Shown here: piece by piece, positions 50,553 to 60,057 of the stretch
Numbering within the stretch: the stretch's first letter is position 1
How the letters are laid out: the number at the start of each line of letters is the position of its first letter
DNA from: Symbiodinium natans
Taxonomy: Eukaryota > Sar > Dinophyceae > Suessiales > Symbiodiniaceae
Length of the DNA stretch: 64,000 nt
Reading direction: 5' to 3'
Assembly (NCBI GenBank): GCA_905221605.1
Contig: CAJNDS010000073.1
Location: 125,001-189,000, forward strand
Made by a program: the position numbers and the translations under genes
Notes under the pieces: model-generated
What the model was told of the DNA's origin: nothing
The model's input: only the letters and a program-made list of their open reading frames with translations
Database searches by the model: none

Positions 50553-52037
50553 ATGTTTCCGTGGCCCTTCTTTCCGGGCGGTGAGTCACAAGGCTCTGCC
50601 TCCAGGGGCCGCAGGAGGAACAGAAGCAGCAGCGACAGCCGTCGCTCAAGACGCAGAGACAGGCGCCGAAGGGCGTCTAGGTCGCGCAGCCCAAGGGGGC
50701 GTCGAGAGAGGTCTCCAGAGACCCAGCCGAGGACCCCAATTGTTGGGACCCCTAGCATGCCGGCTCCGCAGCCAGGATTTCATTGGTGCCAAGTGCCGAC
50801 TGCGGTCTTCGGCGTGGCGTCTGGGCAACAGACCCAGGCGTCCCTTCCTGCTCAGAAGGGAGCTGAGGCAGCTTCTTCTTGGAAGGACTCCTCCCGGTGG
50901 CAAGAACAGTCCACCCCGTGGAAGAGCCAGCAGTCTTCATGGGGCAAAGGTTGGGGGCATTCTAAGAACTACGGCTCCAGCAGCTCGTGGCAGGGCTCTG
51001 GAGGGAATCGGCGCGAGAAGTGGGACAAGCCCAAAGGCTGGAACAAATGGCCCAAGCCTGAGCAAAAGCCGGCTAAGGAGCAGTATGGGCGAGGGGCTGC
51101 CCCCAAGGAGGAGGAGCCGGAGATTCTCCTCGACCCAGTGGCTGGGATTTTTGGAGCCCGGCAGCAAGGGCCGCCTGAGAGGCCCGACTCTGCATTCAAC
51201 GTTGCGGAGGCGACGGAGGAGGAAGTTCAAGCGGCGGCCAATCGCAAGGCTGAGCGCGAAGAAGAAGGGTTCCACAGTCAGCTCTGGCAAGGAGCGATCG
51301 CTAAGGCCCTCGCAGACCCCTCGCGACCCAAGTGCGCCCGAGAACTGATGCGTGAGGGCATCTTACGAAGCTGGTGGAACATGTCCTGGAAGGACGCCCG
51401 AGGCCTGATTGACGGGACCTTGGTGGACGAGTATCGCGACCGGTTGATGCTGTACATGGCAAAGTATAAGAACCCCACCGAGGTGCCGCAGCCGATTGTC
51501 GAGCGCTGTGCATGCTTGTTCGCGTGGTTCAAGCAGAACTCCAGGCCGCTGGACATTGAAGGGGACTTCGATGCGATCATGTTCGCAGTGCCAGGGCAGA
51601 AAGTATTGTGCTTTCGCACAAAGTTGACAGGGCCATCCTTCCTGGAGCCCGCAAACCACCGCTATACGATGACAATGTCCCACGGCTTGCCGTGGACAGC
51701 AGCCATGGGTGTGGGCGAGTATGGGGAGATAACCCCGGGAGACTTCACGGACGGCGACTTCCCGTCGTACGGATTCAGCGGCCGCGGGGTCTGCAACGAC
51801 TCCGGCTTTGAAGGTATCAAAGCCTCAATCTCCAAGGTGGCTGCAAGAGCCAAAGGGAGGGACGTCATCTTCTCGATGGAAGGGCTCCTGCAGGAGAATA
51901 CGCCCCAGGTGGAGGGGGGCATGCCGGCACTGAATGCTGCTTGCCGAGATGCAGGCAGCGCGCGGTCAGGGGACCACCTGCTTTTGAGTCCCACCTGTGC
52001 AGTTTTGAGGGCCGTATCCGTAGCCTGGCCAATCTGA
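50553..52037 (+). CDS. Inner element ORF-a, SR-rich protein
   Basis: The ATG gives 494 residues. Residues 10-60 are Arg/Ser-rich (RRSRRRDRRRRASRSRSPRG), followed by a Trp/Ser/Lys/Gly-rich region to about 190 (SSWGKGWGHSKNYGSSSSW). The C-terminal 250 residues look globular: CARELMREGILRSWWNMSWK, VEQRC-like CACLFAWFKQNSR, and a strand-rich end (HRYTMTMSHGLPWTAAMGV). The basic N-terminus suits RNA binding. It is the first gene of the inner element and may be a gag-like or adaptor protein. I recognise no domain. The gap to the next frame is 89 bp. Confidence 0.6.
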   Translation: MFPWPFFPGGESQGSASRGRRRNRSSSDSRRSRRRDRRRRASRSRSPRGRRERSPETQPRTPIVGTPSMPAPQPGFHWCQVPTAVFGVASGQQTQASLPAQKGAEAASSWKDSSRWQEQSTPWKSQQSSWGKGWGHSKNYGSSSSWQGSGGNRREKWDKPKGWNKWPKPEQKPAKEQYGRGAAPKEEEPEILLDPVAGIFGARQQGPPERPDSAFNVAEATEEEVQAAANRKAEREEEGFHSQLWQGAIAKALADPSRPKCARELMREGILRSWWNMSWKDARGLIDGTLVDEYRDRLMLYMAKYKNPTEVPQPIVERCACLFAWFKQNSRPLDIEGDFDAIMFAVPGQKVLCFRTKLTGPSFLEPANHRYTMTMSHGLPWTAAMGVGEYGEITPGDFTDGDFPSYGFSGRGVCNDSGFEGIKASISKVAARAKGRDVIFSMEGLLQENTPQVEGGMPALNAACRDAGSARSGDHLLLSPTCAVLRAVSVAWPI

Positions 52038-52126
52038 GCCAAGAGCCGAAACACTGAGCCTCGATATAAGCTCGTCGGGAGCCATAAAAGAGTGTCCCGT
52101 TCTGACAGGGCGAGTGAACTTTCGCT

Positions 52127-54370
52127 TTGTCATCATGTTTGCAACAGAAATTTTGTCTTCCTCACATGTTTCCTTTCATGCGGGTATCGGGAGTTTTGGG
52201 TCAGTTTTGGTTCAAGCCCCAGATGCCTGGTCACCTAAGAGCACCGGAGGTGCCTTCTGACAGCGAGTCGGAAGGCCAAGAAGTTAACCAGCATCGTGTT
52301 GCTCAGGTCCTGATTTCCGCAGGACCACCGAATGTGCAACTCCCCTGGGAACAAGGAATTTTCAGGGACATCTTCGCACCTAGACCAGTGGTGTCACTGG
52401 ACTGGCCAGAGCCCAAGGTTCTTGTCAATGTGGATGAAGCCGAACTATCGTCTACACCAGGTCCCAGCGTTTTGCAAGACAAAGACAAGACGCCAATCAC
52501 AGGTGTCTTCAGCTCCTCACCGGGAGCCAATGTTTTCAGCAAAGTGATCAAGTGCAAAAAGAAAGATGAGCCTTTTGAGGAGGCTGTTGCAGGCATGTGG
52601 TTGAAAAACATGCAGATGTGGAAACAGCTGTTCGAGGCCTCCCCGTCCACCACTTTTGCCAAAACATTACAGGAATTGGACGAAGAGGAGAAGATGTTGT
52701 CCCTTCGTGACATGTTTGGATCGAAATCACCACACACAATCCAGAAGCGTGCATCAACCTTGTTGAGATTGTTTCGTTGGCTTCAAAAACAGGCCGATGT
52801 GCAAGGGACCTCTGTGGAGGAACCCCTTCTCCCATCAGAGGAAGCGGTGTACAAGTTCTGCAGAGAGATATCCCACAGGAAGAAGGGCAAGCTGGCACCT
52901 CAGAGCGTGGTACAAGCGTTGAAGTTTGTGAAATTTGTGCTTTCCATTCCAAATGTGGAGAATTCCATCTCCCCCAGGGTCCAAGGCTTGGCCGACCGAG
53001 TGGCAGGCGAGCACGAGCCCACACATCAAGCCCGGGACCTAACAGTGCTTGAAGTTAGGTTTCTGGAAGAGTGTGTTTGGAACGCTGAGCTCCACATTGT
53101 CGATCGATTTGCAGCAGGGGTATTCCTGTTTCAGATCTTCAGCAGGAACCGTTGGTCGGACATCAGGCACGTGCGATCCTTGGAGTTCGATTTTCTGGAG
53201 ATTGGCCCCGAAATCTGTGGTTTTCTGGAAGGCAGGGCCAGGGAGGTGAAACAGTCCAACAAGAAGAAGAAACTCTCGTTGTTCATGCCCTTGGTGGCTC
53301 CAGTTCGGGGGGTCCACCCGACGGTGGTTTGGGCCAAAGAATGGCAGAAAGTGGCCGCCGAAGCAGGGATCGTGCTCTCGAAGACCCCTGTAGGCCCTTT
53401 ACTACCTGCCACCGCCCCAGACGGTGCCTGGCTGCAGAGGTCCATCGACTCCGCCGAGGCCTCCAACTGGCTGACGGGACTGCTAAGGAACCGCGACCCC
53501 TCAACAGCGAGGGTTACCACACATTCCTTGAAACACACTGCTCTGGGCTGGTTGAGCAAATACGGCATTGTGGGCGAAACACAGACACTCTTGGCACATC
53601 ATTTTACTGGAGCGTTGAGTACATTAGCTTACTCAAGGGACGCCCTTAGTGGCCCCCTCCGGCAGCTGGAGGAAATGCTAAAGCAGGTACGGGAGGGCTC
53701 GTTTTGCCCGGACGCTACTCGGAGTGGATACTTTGCCCGTGCCCAAGGATCAGAGGCAGGTGCGTCTGTTGACCTCGGGTCCTGGCTGCCGATCAGCAAG
53801 GCAGGCAGCTTAGATGGGCTGCCCGCGAACTCCGAAAGCACGCATGAGCCTTTGCCAGCTACAGTGGAAGGCTTTGAGGACGATTTCCTGGGGGTTGGAC
53901 CGCTTTGCTCCTCGCAAGGGAAGGTTTTTGAGTCACCAAGTGCCATGCCTGTCTTGGAAGCATCTGCGCCGTCGGTAGCGGAAGGAGACGAATCCCCCTC
54001 GAAAGAAAGTGAGGAATTAGACAGGTTGGCTACCGTGACTTCTGGGCTTTGCGAGGCGCTGTTCGATAAGGTCGACACACAAGGTGCAGATGATAACGAG
54101 GAGGCAGAGATCTCGCCCACCACATCAGCAGACGGGTCCTCCGAGGAAACCTCTGATGGAGCCTCGTCGGAAGAAAAGGAGGAACCAGCTTCGACCCTGA
54201 GCCTACCGGAGGGTTGGAGCGCGATCCAGAACAAGAAGTCTACCATGTTACATCTGTACAAAGTAGGTCAGACGACGCTGAAATGTGGCAAGTGGATAAG
54301 CGTCAATTTTGTAGAAATGGAGAAGCCCTCAGCGAAGTGGCTACAGTGCAGCCGTTGTTTTCAGGAGTAA
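52127..54370 (+). CDS. Inner element tyrosine recombinase
   Basis: The frame opens before the first in-frame ATG at 52166. The N-terminal ~150 residues are acidic and variable. A helical core-binding region follows (SPHTIQKRASTLLRLFRWLQ; PLLPSEEAVYKFCREIS). The catalytic domain shows IFSRNRWSDIRHVRS near residue 340 (first Arg), THSLKHTALGWLSKYG near 465 (His-x-x-Lys where most recombinases have His-x-x-Arg), LLAHHFTG near 490, and TLAYSRDALSG near 500, with Tyr as the probable nucleophile. After residue 530 comes a long Ser/Glu-rich tail and a short Cys-containing end (WLQCSRCFQE). The enzyme would join the element's circular DNA to the genome. Confidence 0.8.
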   Translation: MSSCLQQKFCLPHMFPFMRVSGVLGQFWFKPQMPGHLRAPEVPSDSESEGQEVNQHRVAQVLISAGPPNVQLPWEQGIFRDIFAPRPVVSLDWPEPKVLVNVDEAELSSTPGPSVLQDKDKTPITGVFSSSPGANVFSKVIKCKKKDEPFEEAVAGMWLKNMQMWKQLFEASPSTTFAKTLQELDEEEKMLSLRDMFGSKSPHTIQKRASTLLRLFRWLQKQADVQGTSVEEPLLPSEEAVYKFCREISHRKKGKLAPQSVVQALKFVKFVLSIPNVENSISPRVQGLADRVAGEHEPTHQARDLTVLEVRFLEECVWNAELHIVDRFAAGVFLFQIFSRNRWSDIRHVRSLEFDFLEIGPEICGFLEGRAREVKQSNKKKKLSLFMPLVAPVRGVHPTVVWAKEWQKVAAEAGIVLSKTPVGPLLPATAPDGAWLQRSIDSAEASNWLTGLLRNRDPSTARVTTHSLKHTALGWLSKYGIVGETQTLLAHHFTGALSTLAYSRDALSGPLRQLEEMLKQVREGSFCPDATRSGYFARAQGSEAGASVDLGSWLPISKAGSLDGLPANSESTHEPLPATVEGFEDDFLGVGPLCSSQGKVFESPSAMPVLEASAPSVAEGDESPSKESEELDRLATVTSGLCEALFDKVDTQGADDNEEAEISPTTSADGSSEETSDGASSEEKEEPASTLSLPEGWSAIQNKKSTMLHLYKVGQTTLKCGKWISVNFVEMEKPSAKWLQCSRCFQE

Positions 54371-54478
54371 AGAGAGGGGTGACACTGTTGTTGGCCGGTT
54401 TGTGTGCTTGTGCAACACCAGCCCTTTTGTACCAGCTCTCTCTCTTGCAAGTTGCAGTTTTGGCCCCACTCCCTAAAC

Positions 54479-55825
54479 ATGGCAAACGCAGCGGATAGTC
54501 AGCCTTTCTTCGAGCAACATGCTCGCAAGATCGGAATGGAGCAGCCACTCTTGGACAAATTCATAGCTGGAGGGGTCAAGACGGTGTCCATGGCGGCCTA
54601 TGCCGCCACTCAACCGGGTCAACCTCTCACAGATAGGGAGGTCTCCACTCTATGTACGAGTCTGGGGCAGAACAACCCCACTCTTGCACAGATGACAGTC
54701 GTCAAGAGGCTCCTGTTTGAGTGCCAGACCATGAGCTTGGCAAACTTGAAGGCAACCGTGGAACAGCAGCCGGACTCAGTCCTACGTAAGCTGCCAGGAG
54801 CTGAGAGAGCCCAGCGCCTGGAATTGCAGGCTCAAAGGCTGGGCGGACTCTCGATTGAGCATGACTTAGAGCCCGCCTTTTCAGTATATGATGCTGTGTC
54901 GACACAAGTAGAGCAAGGGTCGCTGAAATACCTGCATCCGAGCAAGATCCCCACGCGTCGCCAGGAATTGGCGCAAGGCAAGCCAACCAAGGAACTTGTG
55001 CTGGACGCTTCGGGGGATGGCCTCTCGGTTCAAGACAAATCCTCTAAAGTAGAGGCCCAGTCGGGGTCAGACATGGCGACTTACAGGGCGCTGCAAAGAC
55101 GGGGTCTGGCCTACGACCTCGTTGGCATTTTGAGTTGCAAGGTGCACGAGAAATGGCTTCAGAAGGCCTTTGCTACCTTGCAGACCCCACCGCCCCCAGG
55201 CTTCAACCGTCCGACGCTGCAGCAGGTCCTGCGAGCAGATCGGGCCTTGTGGATGGAGCTTGGCAGCAAACAGCCGACCCTGACAAGGGCAGCGGCGAAC
55301 GCGCCGCTCGCGGACGCCCGGTGCTTAGATCAAGTCTTTCTGGAAGCCACCAACACGGTTGCAGTCAATTTCCACTTCATGCCGACACCTCGTGCGGAAG
55401 GGTTCCCAGATAGAGGAGGCAAAGGCGCTGGCAAGGGCCCCAAGCGCTGGGGCGACGGAAAAGGGTACGGACAATGGAAATATCAGAGGACCGACAAAGG
55501 AGACAAGGGCCAGGGAGGCAAATCAGGCCTCAAGGGGGCCCGCCTCCCCACAAAGGGAAAATTTGACAGTGGCAAGGGAGGCTTTCCGAACAAGTCCCTT
55601 GTCTTGCAAGGAGGCAAGGGGGAGACCCCCATGCCGGCCGCCTTGCGAGGCGGAGTGCCGAACGACGAGCAAGGAGAGCCTCTTTGTTTTGGCTTCAACC
55701 TAGGACAGTGCAAGGACGCCCCCTTGGGGGGCAGATGTGCACGTGGCAGACATGTGTGTTGTCACCCAGGTTGCTTCCGGAAGCATCCCTTTTCTGAGCA
55801 CAGGCATTCAGGCCAGGTAGCCTGA
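54479..55825 (+). CDS. Inner element gag-like protein with CCCH finger
   Basis: The ATG at 54479 (MANAADSQPFFEQHARKIG) is preferred over the upstream TTG/CTG region. The first 300 residues are helical and globular (TVVKRLLFECQTMSLANLKA; ALQRRGLAYDLVGILSCKV). A long Lys/Gly linker follows (DKGDKGQGGKSGLKGARLP). The C-terminus holds CFGFNLGQCKDAPLGGRC, then ARGRHVCCHPGCF: Cys at regular spacing with a following His, a CCCH-type RNA-binding finger plus further Cys/His. The outer element has a protein of the same plan at 62087-63469. It should package element RNA. It ends 115 bp before the next ATG. Confidence 0.75.
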   Translation: MANAADSQPFFEQHARKIGMEQPLLDKFIAGGVKTVSMAAYAATQPGQPLTDREVSTLCTSLGQNNPTLAQMTVVKRLLFECQTMSLANLKATVEQQPDSVLRKLPGAERAQRLELQAQRLGGLSIEHDLEPAFSVYDAVSTQVEQGSLKYLHPSKIPTRRQELAQGKPTKELVLDASGDGLSVQDKSSKVEAQSGSDMATYRALQRRGLAYDLVGILSCKVHEKWLQKAFATLQTPPPPGFNRPTLQQVLRADRALWMELGSKQPTLTRAAANAPLADARCLDQVFLEATNTVAVNFHFMPTPRAEGFPDRGGKGAGKGPKRWGDGKGYGQWKYQRTDKGDKGQGGKSGLKGARLPTKGKFDSGKGGFPNKSLVLQGGKGETPMPAALRGGVPNDEQGEPLCFGFNLGQCKDAPLGGRCARGRHVCCHPGCFRKHPFSEHRHSGQVA

Positions 55826-55939
55826 AAGAACGCCCCGCTGCAAGGGACGTCGAATGACAGCGCTTCTGCGCCGGACCAGGCGTCTCGAGCTGCTCTGACG
55901 CGTCGCGCACAAGCGTGCGCGGTAAGAGAAGAAACAGCC

Positions 55940-58360
55940 ATGGGGGAGGGTGGAGACAGTTCGGCCCAATTTTGTGAACAGAACAATTTTCCCGCTTCTG
56001 AGGCGGACAGGCCCGAAGAGAGCTGCAAGGACTCGTACCCTGCTGCTTTTGCGAAAGGGCAAGAGAAGCAGCCCCCGCTCAAGCGGGTGGCTGAGCCAAT
56101 CCCACAATTTTCCAAGCCTCCAGCCGAGGCTTCTGCATTTTCACCTCAGGCGAGTCATCACGGCGCGCAGAGGTCTGGGCAAGCGCAATGTACTGCGCCC
56201 CAGACCATACAGGAGTGTTGGGTTTTGGAAATTTTCGCGGGGTCGGCCGGGATTACCTCGGCAGCTGCTTCAGCCGGCCTCAAGCGGTCAGTCGGAGTAG
56301 ACAATGTCCGCATGCCGAGGCGCAAGGGCAAGATCATACAGCTGGACTTGCTCCTGTTGTCGCACCAAGGTCTTCTGTGGAAATGGCTGGGTTCTCCAGG
56401 ACTGGTCGCCGTATGGCTGGCGCCGCCCTGCGGCACATCCAGCAGGGCCAGGGAAATCCCGTTTCCGGGGGAGGACGAGCCGCGTCCTTTGCGGTCAGTG
56501 GAGTGCCCGGAAGGGCTCCCAGGCCTTGGCCCAAGCGATGCAGAAAGGGTGGCAAAGGCTAACGAGCTTTACCGGCTCACGGCCCGAATCTGGGGCTTCT
56601 GCTGCGAAAATGACATTGTGGTAATCATAAAGAACCCCTATCGCAGTTTCTTCTGGCATTGCAGCGCCATTGAACACATCCTCAGGAGTGAACAGGCGAT
56701 CGTGGTCCAGTGCGACTTTTGCATGATGGGAGGTTCGAGATTAAAGCGGACGGCCCTGCTGTGCAACAGCGACCTCATCACAGGCCTGGCTGTCACGTGT
56801 GATGGATCCCACGAGCACCTGCCCTGGAAAGTGCAAGAGGGAGTTCTCGCAACAAAGCTTGAGACTGCGTATCCACACCAGTTTTGTAAGCACTTTGTTT
56901 CCCTGCTGCTGCAGCATCTGACACAGAAGGGTTGTCGGGATGGTCTGAATCTCTTGGAGGCCGATCCCGCAAACTCCTCAGGAGCCAGGGTGGTAACGAC
57001 ACAGGCGAAGACCAAAAAGGCTGCATCGTTTCAGGTTATCCCCGAATTTCGCAGACGAATCAGATGGACAGTACCCGGCCAACTCCGTAGTACTCTCCAG
57101 ACTACACAGTGGTTGGCACCGGACAGGATCCCGGGCTTCAAGGCGCCAGGAGCCCCGGCGCTGAGAGTGACGCCCCTACTGTCTTCTGCGACGGATGTAC
57201 TGGTGGAGGTCCCGTGGAACCCACAGGAATTTGTGGCGAAAGCCCGACTGGCCGGCCACCCCCGACACCTGTGTCTCGGGGTGCCACCCGCCCTGCGGAA
57301 GGCAATTTTGGCGTGTTCTAAACAGCCTGCAACCAAGGTGATTGAGACTCGAGCTGCGCAGTCACGGAGATGGCTCCAGCGAGCCCAGGAGCTGCAGTTA
57401 GCTGAAGACGACTTCAAAGCTAAGCTGCCCGAGCACATCCGCAGCAGCCTCCGTAATAAGAGAATACTGCTCTTCAAAGAGATGCTGGAAGCGTCCCACT
57501 ACGCCGACAAGGCAGTGGCGGACGACCTGGCACAGGGTTTTGACCTTGTGGGGCATTTAGACCTTCCGGCAGGCTGGTCCACCGACTTTCGTCCAGCATT
57601 CCTCTCCCTGAAGGACCTGTCCCAACTGACGCAGGAGACGAACCACCAGGTCATCAAGGAAGTTGAGGACTCATCTCAGTTCTTGGAAGAACTGTGGCAG
57701 AAAAGTCTCGATGAAGTATCAAAAGGCTGGTCGGAAGGACCTTTCCGAGAGCAGGACTTGCCACAAGGAGCTGTAGTCAGCAAACGTTTTGCGATCCAAC
57801 AAGGAAACAAGGTCAGGCCGATTGACGACCTGTCCCAGAGCCACATCAACGAGGCATTCGGGAGCATGGGGAAGATCGAGTTGCATGACATCGAGACAAT
57901 TGCAGCGTCGGCCATATTGTTCCTGAGGCACGCAGGACAAGGACTGCTTGGTAAAACCATTGACCTGAAATCAGCATATAGGCAACTACCACTGTCCGAA
58001 GAGGCACTCAACATGGCCTACGTGGCTGTCAAGGACCCCAATTCGGGGGAGGTTCGCTTCTTTAGGCTTCTCTGCCTTCCATTCGGCGCTGTGGCGGCGG
58101 TCCATGCATTCATCAGGGTCAGCCTGGCTATTTGTCATATAGGAAACACGTTTTGGCACTTGCCTTGGAGCTCTTTTTACGATGACTTCACACTGTTGTC
58201 AACACGACAGCTGGCCACTAGCGCAGAGGCCAGTGCATGTTTTCTGCTAGACTTGCTCGGCTTTGAGTTTGACAGAGACGGAGACAAGGCCCAGCCGTTC
58301 CAGGAGGTCTTCAGATCTTTGGGGGTCGAATTTGACCTTACAGACAGCAGCAACAGATAA
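55940..58360 (+). CDS. Inner element methyltransferase-like domain fused to reverse transcriptase
   Basis: The 806-residue frame starts at an ATG. Residues 90-320 read as a C5-methyltransferase-like domain. WVLEIFAGSAGITSAAASAG is motif I, RSVGVDN motif II, and IIQLDL motif III. VAVWLAPPCGTSSRARE is motif IV with Pro-Pro-Cys, and VVIIKNPYRSFFW sits in the place of motif VI (usually Glu-Asn). The RT occupies about residues 590-800: AIQQGNKVRPIDDLSQSHIN, GKTIDLKSAYRQLPL (motif A), CLPFGAVAAVHAFIRV (motif B), and SSFYDDFTLLS (motif C). The fusion could methylate the element's own DNA. DIRS-group elements are known to carry a Dam-type domain instead. The frame stops at 58358; a -1 shift at about 58355 continues into RNase H. 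Confidence 0.85.
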   Translation: MGEGGDSSAQFCEQNNFPASEADRPEESCKDSYPAAFAKGQEKQPPLKRVAEPIPQFSKPPAEASAFSPQASHHGAQRSGQAQCTAPQTIQECWVLEIFAGSAGITSAAASAGLKRSVGVDNVRMPRRKGKIIQLDLLLLSHQGLLWKWLGSPGLVAVWLAPPCGTSSRAREIPFPGEDEPRPLRSVECPEGLPGLGPSDAERVAKANELYRLTARIWGFCCENDIVVIIKNPYRSFFWHCSAIEHILRSEQAIVVQCDFCMMGGSRLKRTALLCNSDLITGLAVTCDGSHEHLPWKVQEGVLATKLETAYPHQFCKHFVSLLLQHLTQKGCRDGLNLLEADPANSSGARVVTTQAKTKKAASFQVIPEFRRRIRWTVPGQLRSTLQTTQWLAPDRIPGFKAPGAPALRVTPLLSSATDVLVEVPWNPQEFVAKARLAGHPRHLCLGVPPALRKAILACSKQPATKVIETRAAQSRRWLQRAQELQLAEDDFKAKLPEHIRSSLRNKRILLFKEMLEASHYADKAVADDLAQGFDLVGHLDLPAGWSTDFRPAFLSLKDLSQLTQETNHQVIKEVEDSSQFLEELWQKSLDEVSKGWSEGPFREQDLPQGAVVSKRFAIQQGNKVRPIDDLSQSHINEAFGSMGKIELHDIETIAASAILFLRHAGQGLLGKTIDLKSAYRQLPLSEEALNMAYVAVKDPNSGEVRFFRLLCLPFGAVAAVHAFIRVSLAICHIGNTFWHLPWSSFYDDFTLLSTRQLATSAEASACFLLDLLGFEFDRDGDKAQPFQEVFRSLGVEFDLTDSSNR

Positions 58361-59172
58361 TTAGGATCCAGAATACAGCAGAGCGGACCAAAAGTCTCAT
58401 TGAAGACCTGGCAGCCTTTCAGGAGCAAGGAGCTTCAAGCCCTAAGACTTGGAATCGACTGAGGGGAAGGCTGCACTTCGTGGCGGGCCAACTCTCTGGG
58501 CGCTTGCCGAAGGGCTTCATGAGAAGAATCTCTGACATCATCAATGCCCCCGCATATGTCAGGAGACAAAACCAAGCCTCCCTTTGCGCAGCACTGCAGG
58601 GGCTACGACACTACATAGCCGAGGCGTCGCCGAGGATAGTGCGAGCCCAGACCTCAGAGACGGTGTACGCTTTTACGGACGCCTCGCAAGAAGGACTCCA
58701 AGGCCTCGAAATGGGCCTGGGAGCAATCCTGTTCAATCAGGAGGGGCACATCCTGTGCTGGTTTGGCATTGTGTTACCGCATGACCTTGCTGAGAAACTT
58801 CTGCAAGGAAAGTCTAAAGTCATCAACGAGCTCGAGAGCATAGCTGTTCTCCTGCTATTCATTCTAGCCCGAGAGTTTCTGCGGGGGAAACACGTGATGT
58901 GCTACTTAGACAATGAGGCGGCGCGCATAACGCTCCTCAAGCTGACCAGCGATTCAGAGGCTTTGACCCTCTTGAGCAATGCTTGTGCATTGTTAGAACA
59001 GGAGCTTGAGATGATCCCGTTCTACGCTCGGGTACCCAGCAAATCCAACGTGGCGGACGCCCCGTCTCGCCTTGACTTTACAGGGCTGCCACACAATTGC
59101 AGGTTCCAAGACCAGGTGCTTCTTGCGGAAATGGCCAAGCTGGTGAACTCGCTCGTCGGGCGCGGGGCCTGA
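58361..59172 (+). CDS. Inner element RNase H (after -1 frameshift)
   Basis: In the frame one base back from the RT, sequence continues without a stop from about 58354: QIIRIQNTAERTKSLIEDLA, then PKTWNRLRGRLHFVAGQLSG. RNase H follows with VYAFTDASQEGLQG (Asp), KVINELESIAVLLLF (Glu), VMCYLDNEAARITL (Asp), and PSKSNVADAPSRLDF (Asp). All four acidic residues are kept. It removes RNA from the cDNA hybrid. The shift site (gcagcaacagataat) is not a classic slippery heptamer, so a real indel, a sequence error or an unusual recoding site are all possible. The stop is 46 bp before B1. Confidence 0.85.
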
Positions 59173-59218
59173 AACCCCATGACCAAGGAAGGGACTTGCA
59201 TTCTCCCCGACCAAGAGA

Positions 59219-59478
59219 GGGAGCTTTCGTTTCTCACACACCTGCAGAGGACAGATCTCGGATGGAAGCAGACACAGCAAATCCCCTTCCTTGGAAAAGA
59301 TGCCAGTGCATAAGCTTCAGTCGTGTTAGCGTGAGGGTGCATGTCATTGCAGTCGGTGCATGTGAATAGCATTGCCGTGCATGGAACACCAATGAATGAG
59401 CATAACATCGATGGATCGCGTACTTTCAGCCAGGCGATGTTTTCATACATGTGAAACATTTTTGTTTGGAAAATAAGG
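59219..59478 (+). repeat. Repeat B1
   Basis: The 260-bp block is repeated at 60058-60317 (offset 839). It starts gggagctttcgtttctc and ends ttggaaaataagg. It abuts A2 directly. Confidence 0.95.
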
Positions 59479-59625
59479 TAATCGTGCTGTAAGTACAAAC
59501 CTTTATTTTCCGGAGAAAAATTTTCGAATTCTACGAATGAGAAAGTTTTTCGGCTCAGACGAAGAGAGGCCACAGCCCTCTCAGCCACAACCCTCGTGGA
59601 GAGGGTCCGGGAAAATTTTTCTGCC
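59479..59625 (+). repeat. Repeat A2
   Basis: This is the internal copy of A1, joined to B1. The B1/A2 junction is the expected product of end-joining a circular intermediate and the presumed template used to restore the ends. Confidence 0.95.
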
Positions 59626-59666
59626 CGCCCACCCACTCCAATTGTGCCTTACATTGGGCAGTTGAG

Positions 59667-59981
59667 ATGAAACGTGATGCCGGAACATCGGGTCTTGATG
59701 AAGAGACGAACAGAGAATCAAGGATCCAATGGCTGGCAGTGATGGTAACCAATGTGCCGGTTGTGGATGTTGTGCTTTGTAGAGTGGCGACCACAGGAAC
59801 AGTTGACGACGTCAAGTTTGCGGTTGCTGACGATGTGTGGCATCGCTCGGGGCATGACTTACGTACTTCCAGTTTCCGCTTGGAAATGCAGGGTCGTCAT
59901 GTGCCTTACAGCACGAACCTCAGCGATCTACCGGTGCACCTCGGAACATGTGTGCACTTCGTTGTTCAACTGAACCATTGA
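59667..59981 (+). CDS. Small ORF between A2 and B2, possible ubiquitin-like fold
   Basis: The ATG opens 104 codons with even composition and no repeats. IQWLAVMVTNVPVVDVVLCR gives two strands. TGTVDDVKFAVADDVWHRSG is a strand-helix unit, SSFRLEMQGRHVPYSTNLSD a strand and turn, and TCVHFVVQLNH a final strand. The order, with a helix starting 'VDDVK' and a last 'hFVVQL' strand, resembles a ubiquitin-like beta-grasp, but I cannot confirm this by eye. It is the only ORF of any length in the 430-bp spacer. It could be an accessory protein of the element or a captured host fragment. Confidence 0.45.
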   Translation: MKRDAGTSGLDEETNRESRIQWLAVMVTNVPVVDVVLCRVATTGTVDDVKFAVADDVWHRSGHDLRTSSFRLEMQGRHVPYSTNLSDLPVHLGTCVHFVVQLNH

Positions 59982-60057
59982 CAGGCCGCTCACTTAGGCG
60001 GAACCGCTGAGTGCAGCAGAGAACTCTGCTTTTAGCACTTTGTGTAGCGTTTCACGG

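Noticed and set aside
50053-51348. 431-codon open frame over the hairpin array and the SR ORF
   Set aside because: Its N-terminal part reads through hairpins and its C-terminal part is the +1 shadow of the better frame at 50553-52037. Composition is not protein-like.
52194-52208. GTTTTGGTTCAAG near the start of the inner YR gene
   Set aside because: Two to three mismatches to the spliced leader and located inside coding sequence.
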